Below, piece after piece: positions 55,980 to 63,597 of a DNA stretch of 64,000 bases. A model generated the notes under the pieces. It saw only the letters and a program-made list of their open reading frames with translations. It ran no database searches and was not told where the DNA came from. Numbering within the stretch: the first letter of the stretch is position 1; the number at the start of each line of letters is the position of its first letter. The translations under genes and the position numbers were made by a program. The stretch is from NCBI RefSeq assembly GCF_003001695.1, contig NZ_PVYX01000001.1:806001-870000 (forward strand), read 5' to 3'. The DNA comes from Flagellimonas meridianipacifica (lineage in GTDB: Bacteria; Bacteroidota; Bacteroidia; Flavobacteriales; Flavobacteriaceae).

Positions 55980-56345
55980 TTAACTTTTCGTATAATTTGT
56001 TCCGTCTCCCCCGCTTACTTGATAATCAAGTCGGTTTATTTCCGAAATACTCTTTGAACCCCATTCTTCAACTTCATTAAACAAATCTTCAATGCTTTTC
56101 TTTTCAGAAGAAATCTCATAATTCAATCTATCCGATTGAAGTAATCCTCTTAAAAATCTACTCTTACCCGAATTGTTGGTGCCAACGAAGAGATTGATTA
56201 TAGAAAAAGGGCCAAAAAAATCTATTCTTTCTTCAGAATTAGTAGATGAGATTTTCAGCTCATCTGAATAATAGATACAATTAGATAAATCTTCGCCAAA
56301 TTCCTTTGGCAATTGTCCATCTCCAAATAAAAACTTCAAATACAT
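55980..56345 (-). pseudogene. OLD-type ATPase, N-terminal part (Walker A) of the frameshifted gene
   Basis: Starting at the ATG at 56345 (a TTG at 56363 is the alternative), this ORF gives ~121 residues with the Walker A FVGTNNSGKSRFLRG. It stops at 55980 in a frame one base off from the downstream ORF. Removing one G from the G5 run at 56008-56012 would continue the reading as SGETEQIIRKVKQINNGY and on into the ATPase at 55927 without a stop. So one extra base splits the gene, or the protein is made by a rare frameshift. Confidence 0.75.
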
Positions 56346-56465
56346 ATAAGAAATGTACTTCAAAAATTACATTTATTTATTACTTTAAGAATTTTTCTTG
56401 ACCTGCATCAAGTTTTACATCATCATCCTGCCTGAACTTTGCTGTAATCAAAAAAACGAACAGTT

Positions 56466-57047
56466 ATGGCAAGCTTAATATTGACCTCCGAAAATCAGAT
56501 TCAACGACTAAACGGCATCCTGACCAGGATTGAAACCATTTCAAAACTGGATGTAGAAAAACTTACCACGTCGCCCAGACCAAAATCATGGAATGTAGTT
56601 GAGGTAATTGAACACCTCAACATGGCGTATCGTATTTATGTGCCTAAAATTGATGATACGCTTGCCAAATCTCCAGATATACAAAAAGAAACGGAAGGGT
56701 TTAAAGCTAGAGGATGGCAAAAGTTTGTGATTCAAGGGCAGCTATCAAAAGATGGTAAGCGCAAAATGAAAATGAAGACCTTAAAGCGTTTCACCCCAAT
56801 ATTCGCGGCCTCCGACCTAACCCAAGAAAAAATTGATGAAGTGTTTGCCAATTTTTTTGAACTCAACAATCATCTAAAGCAGTCCATTTTGAGTAGCCGA
56901 AGCAAAGATGTGTCGAAGAAAAAATTCTCCTCGGCCATTGGCCCTATTGTGAATTTTTATTTACCCGAAGCTTTTGAGTTTTTGCTTTGCCATATGGAGC
57001 GCCACATGGTACAGATTGATGAGATTTTAGAGTCAAAGCGGCTTTAA
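56466..57047 (+). CDS. DinB_2-superfamily protein
   Basis: A 193-residue four-helix protein. The typical metal-site histidines appear in WNVVEVIEHLNMAYRIY and in the C-terminal LLCHMERHMVQIDEIL. Such proteins are metal-dependent, some working as thiol transferases; function here is unknown. It overlaps the convergent haloperoxidase gene by 15 nt at the 3' ends. Confidence 0.87.
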   Translation: MASLILTSENQIQRLNGILTRIETISKLDVEKLTTSPRPKSWNVVEVIEHLNMAYRIYVPKIDDTLAKSPDIQKETEGFKARGWQKFVIQGQLSKDGKRKMKMKTLKRFTPIFAASDLTQEKIDEVFANFFELNNHLKQSILSSRSKDVSKKKFSSAIGPIVNFYLPEAFEFLLCHMERHMVQIDEILESKRL

Positions 57048-58346
57048 AAAGTTATCCGAAGCATAGTTCCCAATTTTAGCACCTAACTTATTCCCTTCTT
57101 CAGAATCGTATCGAAAATGAATACCGAGATACACCCTGGACATGGATGCTTCCAAACCCGCTTCGGAGAAGCTATTGAAGTTTCGTGTGGGTGGGTCCAT
57201 CTTCATGCGTCCTGAGAAAAAACCTGCACTGTCCACTTCCTTTTGTACCATGGTAAATTTATAGTCATCCCCTTTTCCAAAGGTGTTGGCCAAAACCGTC
57301 ATGGCGGCCGTACTTGCCGTTCCGTGGGCGGATGGATACGACGGAAAGGGATAGGTATGTTTGTGTAGGTTGTTCCATTCTACCTCCGGTTCTGTGTTAT
57401 CATTTCCATCATGGGCTGCCCAACGAATGGCGGTATATGGCCTCCAATGGTTATAATGGAACTTGTTATAAAACACATTCACATAGCCATCAAATATTAC
57501 CATATTCATAAGGGCAAAACTGCGTGCAGCATCCCAAAGGTTTGGGTTCTCTTTTTTTATCAGGTCGCGGAGTAGCTTATTGTGGGAGCTTTCTCCAAAT
57601 TCTTTCCACCACATGGCTAGATGGGCTTCGTCTTTTGTTCTGGTTTTACTATCATACCTACCTAATTCTTTCACCTCATTAAAGGCTTTGGTATACGCCT
57701 CGCTGTTGATTTCTGGCGGTGGAGGGGCTTTAAAATGGTCATAATTTGGTAGTAAGAATGGCTTTATTACGGCAAGACCCGCCCCAAAAATAAATCCTTC
57801 CGGAGTACCACTATGCTCATTGAATTCGGCATACACACCAGGTGCCATGGGATGAAATGTATAATCGGCTTGGCCATTCCATTTATCGCCCTCCCGTTTT
57901 TTCAGTATGGCTTCCGCTGCATCTTCACCTAGTGTTTTGCCCTTGGCCTTGGTTTCTGAATCTTCAACATTGGAAAGATGTTTATCCAGAATCTTTTTGA
58001 AGGCCTCTTTTTTATCGGGATATTGATTGATGGCCACCGAATAGGCTGCATAAGCAGCGGCTGCTATGGGATTTGCATCTGGCGCTTCGGTATGGTATGC
58101 GTAATATTCATATTTGGGCACAATACTGTTCAATGCGTCGTGCATGGCAACATGCATCATTGATGCCGAACGCACACCTTTCATCGTGAGCAAATTGTCC
58201 TCAGCGATTGCTGTTTCGATGATCAGTTGATTAAAGTCCGATGCCAAGCTGGCATTGTAATCTTCAATACGCACATCCTGAGAGGTACAGCTTTGAAACG
58301 TAAACAGTACCATTAAAACTATTATGATAAGCGTTGTGGATTTCAT
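57033..58346 (-). CDS. Vanadium-dependent haloperoxidase-type lipoprotein (PAP2 superfamily)
   Basis: A 437-residue protein with a lipobox (FQSC, Cys20). All three vanadate-binding blocks fit: K-x6-RP as Lys295...Arg302-Pro303, PSAH at 338-341 (PSGH in most), and SR-x5-H-x3-D as Ser403, Arg404, His410 and Asp414. These enzymes oxidise halides with H2O2; similar folds are acid phosphatases, so phosphatase activity is the alternative. Envelope location suggests acting outside the cytoplasm. Downstream of an AraC regulator on the same strand. Confidence 0.9.
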   Translation of the reverse strand: MKSTTLIIIVLMVLFTFQSCTSQDVRIEDYNASLASDFNQLIIETAIAEDNLLTMKGVRSASMMHVAMHDALNSIVPKYEYYAYHTEAPDANPIAAAAYAAYSVAINQYPDKKEAFKKILDKHLSNVEDSETKAKGKTLGEDAAEAILKKREGDKWNGQADYTFHPMAPGVYAEFNEHSGTPEGFIFGAGLAVIKPFLLPNYDHFKAPPPPEINSEAYTKAFNEVKELGRYDSKTRTKDEAHLAMWWKEFGESSHNKLLRDLIKKENPNLWDAARSFALMNMVIFDGYVNVFYNKFHYNHWRPYTAIRWAAHDGNDNTEPEVEWNNLHKHTYPFPSYPSAHGTASTAAMTVLANTFGKGDDYKFTMVQKEVDSAGFFSGRMKMDPPTRNFNSFSEAGLEASMSRVYLGIHFRYDSEEGNKLGAKIGNYASDNFLKPL

Positions 58347-58433
58347 GATTGGATATTTTTAATGTTTACGGCAAGTTAGAACACGATGTGCTGAAAATAT
58401 ATTCCAGAAAACTCAAAAAATGTTCTAAAAATG

Positions 58434-59327
58434 TCAAGCCACAACCGCCTGTTGCTCTAGCATTCTTTTGTACCGTAGAGGGGGATGCTGGTAGTGCTCT
58501 CTAAAGCACTTGATGAAATGGGAAGTGTTTTCAAAACCAATATCCAAAGCTATTTCATTGATGTTCTTGTCGGAAGTTTCCAATAAGAACTTTCCATATT
58601 CAACCCTTCTTTTCTTTATCCATTTTGCGGGGGTCATGTTATATATTTTGTAGAAGTCACGGTTAAAGGTTGCTAAGCTCCTACCACTGAGTTTGGCCAG
58701 TTCCTTGAGTTTTAAATTGAACATAAAATGTTCCTCCATGATGGGTTTCAAACTGCGCTTACCATCTGTGTTTAATTTATTAAAATAGCCCGTAGCCAAC
58801 GGATTATGCCCACTCGTGGCAATGTTCACAATGAGTTCTTTGAACTTGATGGTCAAAAGACTTTTGGAGGGTGGGTTTTCCAAGGAAAAATAGCCCAACA
58901 AGGTGTCAAAATAATCTTTTAAGGTCTTGTTCAAGTTGAGGCGAATGACCGAATCCGTATAGGCTGCAGTGCCGGCACTATGATTCATTCCACATTCTTC
59001 TTTCATTACCGAAGCAATAAATTCATCAGGGACCATAATGAGCAAAGCGCAGAAGTCGCCATTAAGGATTTTATAGACTCTATGTGCTCCTTTCTTAAGA
59101 AATGCCGCATCGCCAGCCTTTAAAACGTATTCTTCATGGGGTGTTTTCCAACGACCCCCACCTACAAACACATAACAGAAATAATTGGTCTTTATCCAAT
59201 AATCCACTGGCGAACCTTCAATGGGACAATCGTAGGCGGTAAATAACAAATCGTCCACTTTAAACTGTTTGAAAAGGGGGTTCCCATCCACAAATTCATA
59301 AAAGTGTACCATGTCTTTTCGTCTCAT
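58434..59327 (-). CDS. AraC-family transcriptional regulator
   Basis: A 297-residue protein from the ATG at 59327 (a second ATG five codons on is possible). N-terminal cupin-like sensor (~25-130); C-terminal HTH pair: LKELAKLSGRSLATFNRDFYKIYNMTPAKWIKK and INEIALDIGFENTSHFIKCFREHY. It may regulate the haloperoxidase gene 87 nt downstream (inference). The 151 nt upstream to 59478 contain no gene. Confidence 0.9.
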   Translation of the reverse strand: MRRKDMVHFYEFVDGNPLFKQFKVDDLLFTAYDCPIEGSPVDYWIKTNYFCYVFVGGGRWKTPHEEYVLKAGDAAFLKKGAHRVYKILNGDFCALLIMVPDEFIASVMKEECGMNHSAGTAAYTDSVIRLNLNKTLKDYFDTLLGYFSLENPPSKSLLTIKFKELIVNIATSGHNPLATGYFNKLNTDGKRSLKPIMEEHFMFNLKLKELAKLSGRSLATFNRDFYKIYNMTPAKWIKKRRVEYGKFLLETSDKNINEIALDIGFENTSHFIKCFREHYQHPPLRYKRMLEQQAVVA

Positions 59328-59478
59328 GGGCTTTTGTTTTTTTATTATACCTCAATTAAATGCATTGTTGGACTGGTTGCCAACACTTAAACGCTGTCTC
59401 GTACCAAAAGGGGGAAGTTTCGGGTACATCAAGGTACAATTTTTCTGTAAAAAGCTCAAGATTAAGGTTTTGGGAATT

Positions 59479-60081
59479 CTATTGGTAAAACACCTCAACG
59501 TCTGGGAAAGTATGCTGTATTTTTTGGTACTGCTCCAAGGTCATTCGCCAAATCATGGTGTCTCGGGGTTCACCCTCTGGGGAAGTGGTGGTGTTTTGGA
59601 GTATCTCGGCCAAATCAAAACCCAGTTTTTTTGGGATTTTTAGACTGCCCACATTCTCGGGGTCGCAACGAATTTCAATGGTGTTTACGGCATGATGTTC
59701 AAAGCCCACTTTAATCAACGCTTGGGTGCTCTCCGTAGCGTAGCCTTGGCTTGTATATTTTGAGTTTATCCAATACCCAATTTCGCGAGCGTCTGCACCT
59801 ATTCGGGTATGCAATCCCGTGGAGCCGATTAAGACGTCTTCTTGTTTATTGAAAATCCCAAAGGTGTAATCGATGTTTTCCAGAAACTCCTGTTCAAACT
59901 TTTCCAAAAGCTCTTGTTTGGATTCCAAGCTGGATGGCTCGGCTTGCGCCCAGGGCATCCACTTTTTTAGGTCGTCCAAGCTCTGGGTGATGGCCTCCAA
60001 AAGTATGGAAGCGTCGCTGGGATGGTAACAGCGAATCAGTAACCTTTGGGTATGTATTCCATAGGGGATTTGCTTTTTCAT
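59479..60081 (-). CDS. RimJ/RimL-type GNAT acetyltransferase
   Basis: A 200-residue protein: TQRLLIRCYHPSDASILLEAI, IGSTGLHTRIGADAREIGYWINSKYTSQGYATESTQALI with the acetyl-CoA loop, and ENVGSLKIPKKLGF. This is the Rim-type subgroup, which acetylates protein N-termini or small molecules. It starts 6 nt after the unknown 533-residue gene. Confidence 0.9.
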   Translation of the reverse strand: MKKQIPYGIHTQRLLIRCYHPSDASILLEAITQSLDDLKKWMPWAQAEPSSLESKQELLEKFEQEFLENIDYTFGIFNKQEDVLIGSTGLHTRIGADAREIGYWINSKYTSQGYATESTQALIKVGFEHHAVNTIEIRCDPENVGSLKIPKKLGFDLAEILQNTTTSPEGEPRDTMIWRMTLEQYQKIQHTFPDVEVFYQ

Positions 60082-60087
60082 GGGGCT

Positions 60088-61689
60088 TTAAACCAATTCC
60101 TCTCCTTTCAAAAGACGTTCAATATTGTTTTTAGTGTCCGTGTTCGGTTCAACTTTTTTTAGCTGTTTTATTTTTTCAGTTATTTCCTCTGACCAATTCT
60201 CCTCTTTCCATTTATCCAAAGCTCGGATTGCCATATTTCTATTTCGAGTAACAGGACTATCTAATCCAACCAGAATGAGCCTTTCTCCTTTCCTAGGGTA
60301 TTTTCCCAAAAAAGTAAGTATGTAATCCAATGAAGAATGCTTATCATAGTCTTCGCCAAATCCCATCGAATCTTGTGGTCCTGAGCCCAAAAATTCTAGT
60401 GGCAGATTGCTTATAGCAAAATCGATAATCTCATCTACTTTATTTTCTTTGGCATTTTCCGTTACATCATACCAAGCTGAACTGTCTAATGCGTTTTGTT
60501 TTAGTTTAGTCCAAACGGAATTCCAGATGTCAATCCCAAGTCTATGCGCTGCCTGTTTACCGTTCCAATATTCAATGTTGTCAGAGCCTTTTAGAGCACT
60601 ATTAACTTCTGCTGTCCAATCTTTTGAGTTTAAAAGTTCATTAATATCTATGAGACAATTGGATAAATCATTTTGATTCCAGTTTTTAAGTGTTTCATTT
60701 TCTTCTGGTGATTCTTCTAGGTAATCTTTAATTCTATTAAGAGTTACATAGTTAGAAATGTTGAGATTTCGCGTTTTAGAATGCCTGATAAAACTCTCAA
60801 TTGCTTCACCGCGATCATCATAACCTGACATTCCAACCGCTGGTCCTTCATCCAGTAAAGCGATAATTATGTCCCCAGCGGAAACATAAAGTTTTTCATC
60901 AATAGATTTAGTGCGTAGCTTTTCATTTAGCATACCATTTTTGGCACAGGTTAAAGCTAAATACTCATACATGATATTGTTTTTATATCCCTCCAACAGA
61001 AGCCAATCTCTAATTTCGCTGGTTAGCTCCATTTCAGCTAGTCTGTCTACTAACTGAATTTTGCCCCAACCATCAACTTGCTTTGCAAGTTCCCACAAAT
61101 CGAAGACTAGATTGTCTGATAAATTCGAAAGTGCAACCGTGGAAAAAACCGTAAACTCGTCATGAAGTCCCAATATTTTTATATCATCTATTGGCATTTT
61201 ATTTTGGCACAATCCAAGAATCGCAATTCCAAATTTTACCGAATTGCGATTATTTGTTTTAGTAGCCAGTTTATGGGCATAATTGAACAAATGCGGTTCT
61301 ATCGGAAACGAACTTTGCCCTATTTTTTGTAAAAACTCATCTATAATACCAATTACACTTTCATTCTCCGTAATTTCTCTATAGAAGTCGGACTTACTTT
61401 GATTATCTCCCTTTCTTGCAATTTTTCCAATTAAAGTTACAAGTTGTTTTATTCTTAATTTGGATTCTTGCGATTCATCAGCTCCAAACATTGCATCCAC
61501 TAAACCTGGAGCAAACTTTACTTCATTCTCTTTCCTCTTTTCGTCAGGTAAGGTTTCAGCCGAATCATTTAATGAACCATCTTCACTAATATTACTTTTT
61601 AAGTGTTCAAGAATCGATTTATCCGTTTCCCAATCAAGAATTTCTTTTGGTTCTTCGCTATTCAATAAATTTTTAATCCAATCAATCAT
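60088..61689 (-). CDS. Orphan 533-residue protein, probably helical repeat
   Basis: Not recognised as a known family. An N-terminal acidic region (~1-75) is followed by a long helix-rich sequence with regular Leu, Trp and Ala spacing (LFNYAHKLATKTNNRN, FGIAILGLCQNKMP, DLWELAKQVDGWGKIQLVDRLAEM) that looks like HEAT/ARM-type repeats. No TM, signal or catalytic motif is evident. It lies in a run with GNAT downstream and an orphan plus Abi-alpha upstream, which hints at an accessory function. Confidence 0.75.
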   Translation of the reverse strand: MIDWIKNLLNSEEPKEILDWETDKSILEHLKSNISEDGSLNDSAETLPDEKRKENEVKFAPGLVDAMFGADESQESKLRIKQLVTLIGKIARKGDNQSKSDFYREITENESVIGIIDEFLQKIGQSSFPIEPHLFNYAHKLATKTNNRNSVKFGIAILGLCQNKMPIDDIKILGLHDEFTVFSTVALSNLSDNLVFDLWELAKQVDGWGKIQLVDRLAEMELTSEIRDWLLLEGYKNNIMYEYLALTCAKNGMLNEKLRTKSIDEKLYVSAGDIIIALLDEGPAVGMSGYDDRGEAIESFIRHSKTRNLNISNYVTLNRIKDYLEESPEENETLKNWNQNDLSNCLIDINELLNSKDWTAEVNSALKGSDNIEYWNGKQAAHRLGIDIWNSVWTKLKQNALDSSAWYDVTENAKENKVDEIIDFAISNLPLEFLGSGPQDSMGFGEDYDKHSSLDYILTFLGKYPRKGERLILVGLDSPVTRNRNMAIRALDKWKEENWSEEITEKIKQLKKVEPNTDTKNNIERLLKGEELV

Positions 61690-61752
61690 TCAATGTTTTT
61701 TTCTAGAATAAAGAACAAAAATTAAGGTGCACCTCTTTTTAATGAAATTAAA

Positions 61753-61784
61753 CCTTTTCAATCTAAAGCTCAAGATTGACCTTT
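61753..61784. repeat. 32-nt direct repeat, copy 1
   Basis: Begins CCTTTTCAATCTAAAGCTCA; the match at 62210-62241 differs at one base. This copy overlaps the 3' end of the 128-residue orphan gene and supplies its last codons and stop. Confidence 0.7.
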
Positions 61785-62156
61785 ATTTCTCCAGTCTTGG
61801 TATTCTTCCCAATCATTCTGGCGGATTTCTTCTTTCTCTTCTTCTGTCATGTTGTTTTTGTCAGACCAACTAAATTGCATTGAGCGAGGGAATTCTGCGT
61901 AGGCGATGACATCTCTGGGGTCTGCATTGGCCTGTTTAATCAGTTCTCTTATTTTGTTAAAATCACCTTCCGCTAACTTAAGGATTGCTGCTTTCGTCCT
62001 ATTGGTACTTATCCAAAATTTCTGAAGTCCTGAAAACTTATTCTCAACTTCTCTCGCTCTTTCAGGAAACTCTCTTGAAATCAAGAATTCTATTTCACCC
62101 TCTTCGAAACTTGATATTCTTTGACTTCTTTTCTTCTTGTTCCCTTTTCGACTCAT
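61770..62156 (-). CDS. Orphan 128-residue basic/acidic protein
   Basis: No family recognised. The N-terminus is very basic (MSRKGNKKKRSQR), the middle has a helical region (EGEIEFLISREFPERAREVENKF, RTKAAILKLAEGDFNKIRELIKQ) and the end is acidic (MTEEEKEEIRQNDWEEYQDW). Cytoplasmic. Located between a HEAT-like orphan and the Abi-alpha gene. Confidence 0.65.
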   Translation of the reverse strand: MSRKGNKKKRSQRISSFEEGEIEFLISREFPERAREVENKFSGLQKFWISTNRTKAAILKLAEGDFNKIRELIKQANADPRDVIAYAEFPRSMQFSWSDKNNMTEEEKEEIRQNDWEEYQDWRNKGQS

Positions 62157-62209
62157 TTAAAATGCTCTACAACTTTTTAAAACATGGTTCGTCTTATTGA
62201 AGAGTTACT

Positions 62210-62241
62210 CCTTTTCAATCTAAAGCTCAATATTGACCTTT
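62210..62241. repeat. 32-nt direct repeat, copy 2
   Basis: Copy of 61753-61784 with one mismatch, 457 nt away, just downstream of the Abi-alpha stop on the minus strand. It may be the leftover 3' end of a duplicated gene or a mobile repeat. Confidence 0.7.
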
Positions 62242-62272
62242 GCTGAGATTACTGGTATTTTTAGGAAAAGTT

Positions 62273-62960
62273 TTATTCGAATATTTGCCTTGCCAATTCT
62301 ACACCGAAAAGTGAAAACCTAAACTTGTCTGATGCAACTATTACAGAATAAATATCCTCTTCTTCAATATACTCGTCAGAACGTTTTTTAATCTCTTCGT
62401 GGAGTTTTGGTGGTTGTTCTTCAATTAATCGTAATCTTAAAAGATTATCAATTAAAAGTCCTCTAGTAGCTAGCTGAGTTCGGCCATTTCTTTCCAATTC
62501 TGCTCTTTCGAAATAGGGTCTGTCTCCGCTTGACATTAAAAAACTATTGCTGTAAATAAAATGTAAAATATAAACTTCATTTACAGAAAGTTGATTTAGA
62601 ATTTGAATAAAAATGTTGCTCGTATCAAACTGATTGTTTGGATTCATGGTATTGGCTAGAAGTTTTGCCCAACTGTCCTGCATTATTTCGTCTTCTTCGA
62701 ATGAGGCATGTTCCAGTAGCGTGGTGACATCTTTTATTGATATTTTCTTCGGAGTTTCTATTCCTTTGGACTTTAGATATTCCTTAGCTTTAGTTATGAT
62801 ATTGACTTGGTTCTTAAACCTCCAGTATTTCACCTTGTCTGTGAAAATCCCCGTTCCCTCCATAAAAGGTCCAGCAATTAACTTTTCAATAAAATCAAGA
62901 GCCTTTTTCAGCAGCCATTCCAATTCCTTTTGCTAATTCCGAGTTTTCACCTTCTCCCAT
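62273..62960 (-). pseudogene. Abi-alpha (DUF4393-type) protein, frameshifted near the N-terminus
   Basis: The long ORF (62273-62923, TTG start) matches the Abi-alpha pattern: LIAGPFMEGTGIFTDKVKYWRFKNQV, then LLEHASFEEDEIMQDSWAKLLAN, and a C-terminal winged-helix-like region. It has no ATG; a stop lies four codons upstream. The natural start seems to be the ATG at 62960 (MGEGENSELAKGIGMAAEK) in another frame. Removing one A from the A5 run at 62904-62908 joins the two as AAEKALDFIEKL. Abi-alpha is named from abortive infection genes; activity here is unknown and the gene may be inactive. Confidence 0.75.
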
Positions 62961-63079
62961 AATGTTATTAATAAATTAAGCTCGACAACTTGGATATACT
63001 TTCTTTAAATGAAACATATTAACCTATCCGTGAATTTACCCGTTTTGTCTCAAATTTCCCACCATTCCACTTTAAACTA

Positions 63080-63208
63080 TATCTTTGAAGTGCGAAACAC
63101 ATCTTTATTCTTACGCCTACAACCTCTCGTGTCGTAACAGATAAAATTGGATAGGCAAATGGGTGCGAGTCCCTAGACCAATCAAGGCGTAGCTTTGATG
63201 TGTTTCGC
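63080..63208 (+). ncRNA. Structured leader or small RNA with nested inverted repeats
   Basis: A perfect -7 box, TATCTTTG (63080-63087), is followed at once by the arm GCGAAACACATC (63092-63103), whose exact complement GATGTGTTTCGC is at 63197-63208. Inside it, TACGCCT (63112-63118) pairs with AGGCGTA (63185-63191), ATTGG/CCAAT pair, and GGG TGCGAGT CCC forms a hairpin. The element is ~117 nt and ends 41 nt before the ATG at 63250. The GGTGCGAGTCC loop is also seen in group II intron domain I and in cobalamin riboswitches, but the rest does not fit either well. Confidence 0.6.
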
Positions 63209-63249
63209 GGTGACCTATCCTCATTTATTCACTTTTTTATCACTTTCTT

Positions 63250-63525
63250 ATGCGAAACACAGAAGGTTATCGGTCATGCCCGCATTGTAATGCGACCATG
63301 GCTAAAACGCTGAATCCAGCACAGCGCAAATTGTTGGACTATGTAGATGCCCTAGATGGCCCAGACCGGGTAAAGGCCCTACAATGGGTACACGATGTGG
63401 CCCTGTACGAATCTCACGAACCCTTGTACCGAGAAGAAAAAGAGGCCCTCTACCAAGTAAAGGTACTTTGGGAGCTTATTGAGGCTACCCTTCCTTCGTA
63501 CAAGACTTCGGAAGGGGAGAAATGA
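63250..63525 (+). CDS. Small hypothetical protein with one CxxC
   Basis: 91 residues from the ATG at 63250, with CPHC at 10-13 and then a helical body (LNPAQRKLLDYVDALDGPDRVKALQWVHDV). A second ATG at 63298 would drop the CxxC and give 75 residues. No family recognised. The first codons overlap a third copy of TGCGAAACACA seen in the upstream structured element, which favours the 63250 start as a regulated site or is chance. Confidence 0.6.
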   Translation: MRNTEGYRSCPHCNATMAKTLNPAQRKLLDYVDALDGPDRVKALQWVHDVALYESHEPLYREEKEALYQVKVLWELIEATLPSYKTSEGEK

Positions 63526-63533
63526 GTTTGTAT

Positions 63534-63580
63534 TTTCATCCTGAGCAGGTCTTTTTGCGCTTGCTCAGGATGAAATTTTT
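63534..63580 (+). terminator. Hairpin terminator / palindromic repeat after the small CxxC gene
   Basis: A perfect 14-bp stem (TTTCATCCTGAGCA with its complement at 63562-63575), 14-nt loop and T5 tail. It also resembles the CCTGA palindromic repeat at 49779. Confidence 0.6.
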
Positions 63581-63597
63581 ATGGCTACTGAACTACT

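Noticed and set aside
55927-55980. Programmed frameshift joining the two OLD halves
   Set aside because: The tract (GGGGGAG) lacks a typical slippery heptamer plus downstream pseudoknot that I can see, so a mutation or sequencing error is simpler.
61753-62241. CRISPR array
   Set aside because: Only two copies of the 32-nt repeat, 457 nt apart with a gene between, and no cas genes.
63150-63208. Cobalamin riboswitch
   Set aside because: Only the GGTGCGAGTCC-like loop fits; the later GCnACTG-type core is missing and the downstream gene has no B12 link.
63088-63249. Retron non-coding RNA
   Set aside because: The a1/a2-like arms are suggestive, but no reverse transcriptase is encoded nearby in the window.
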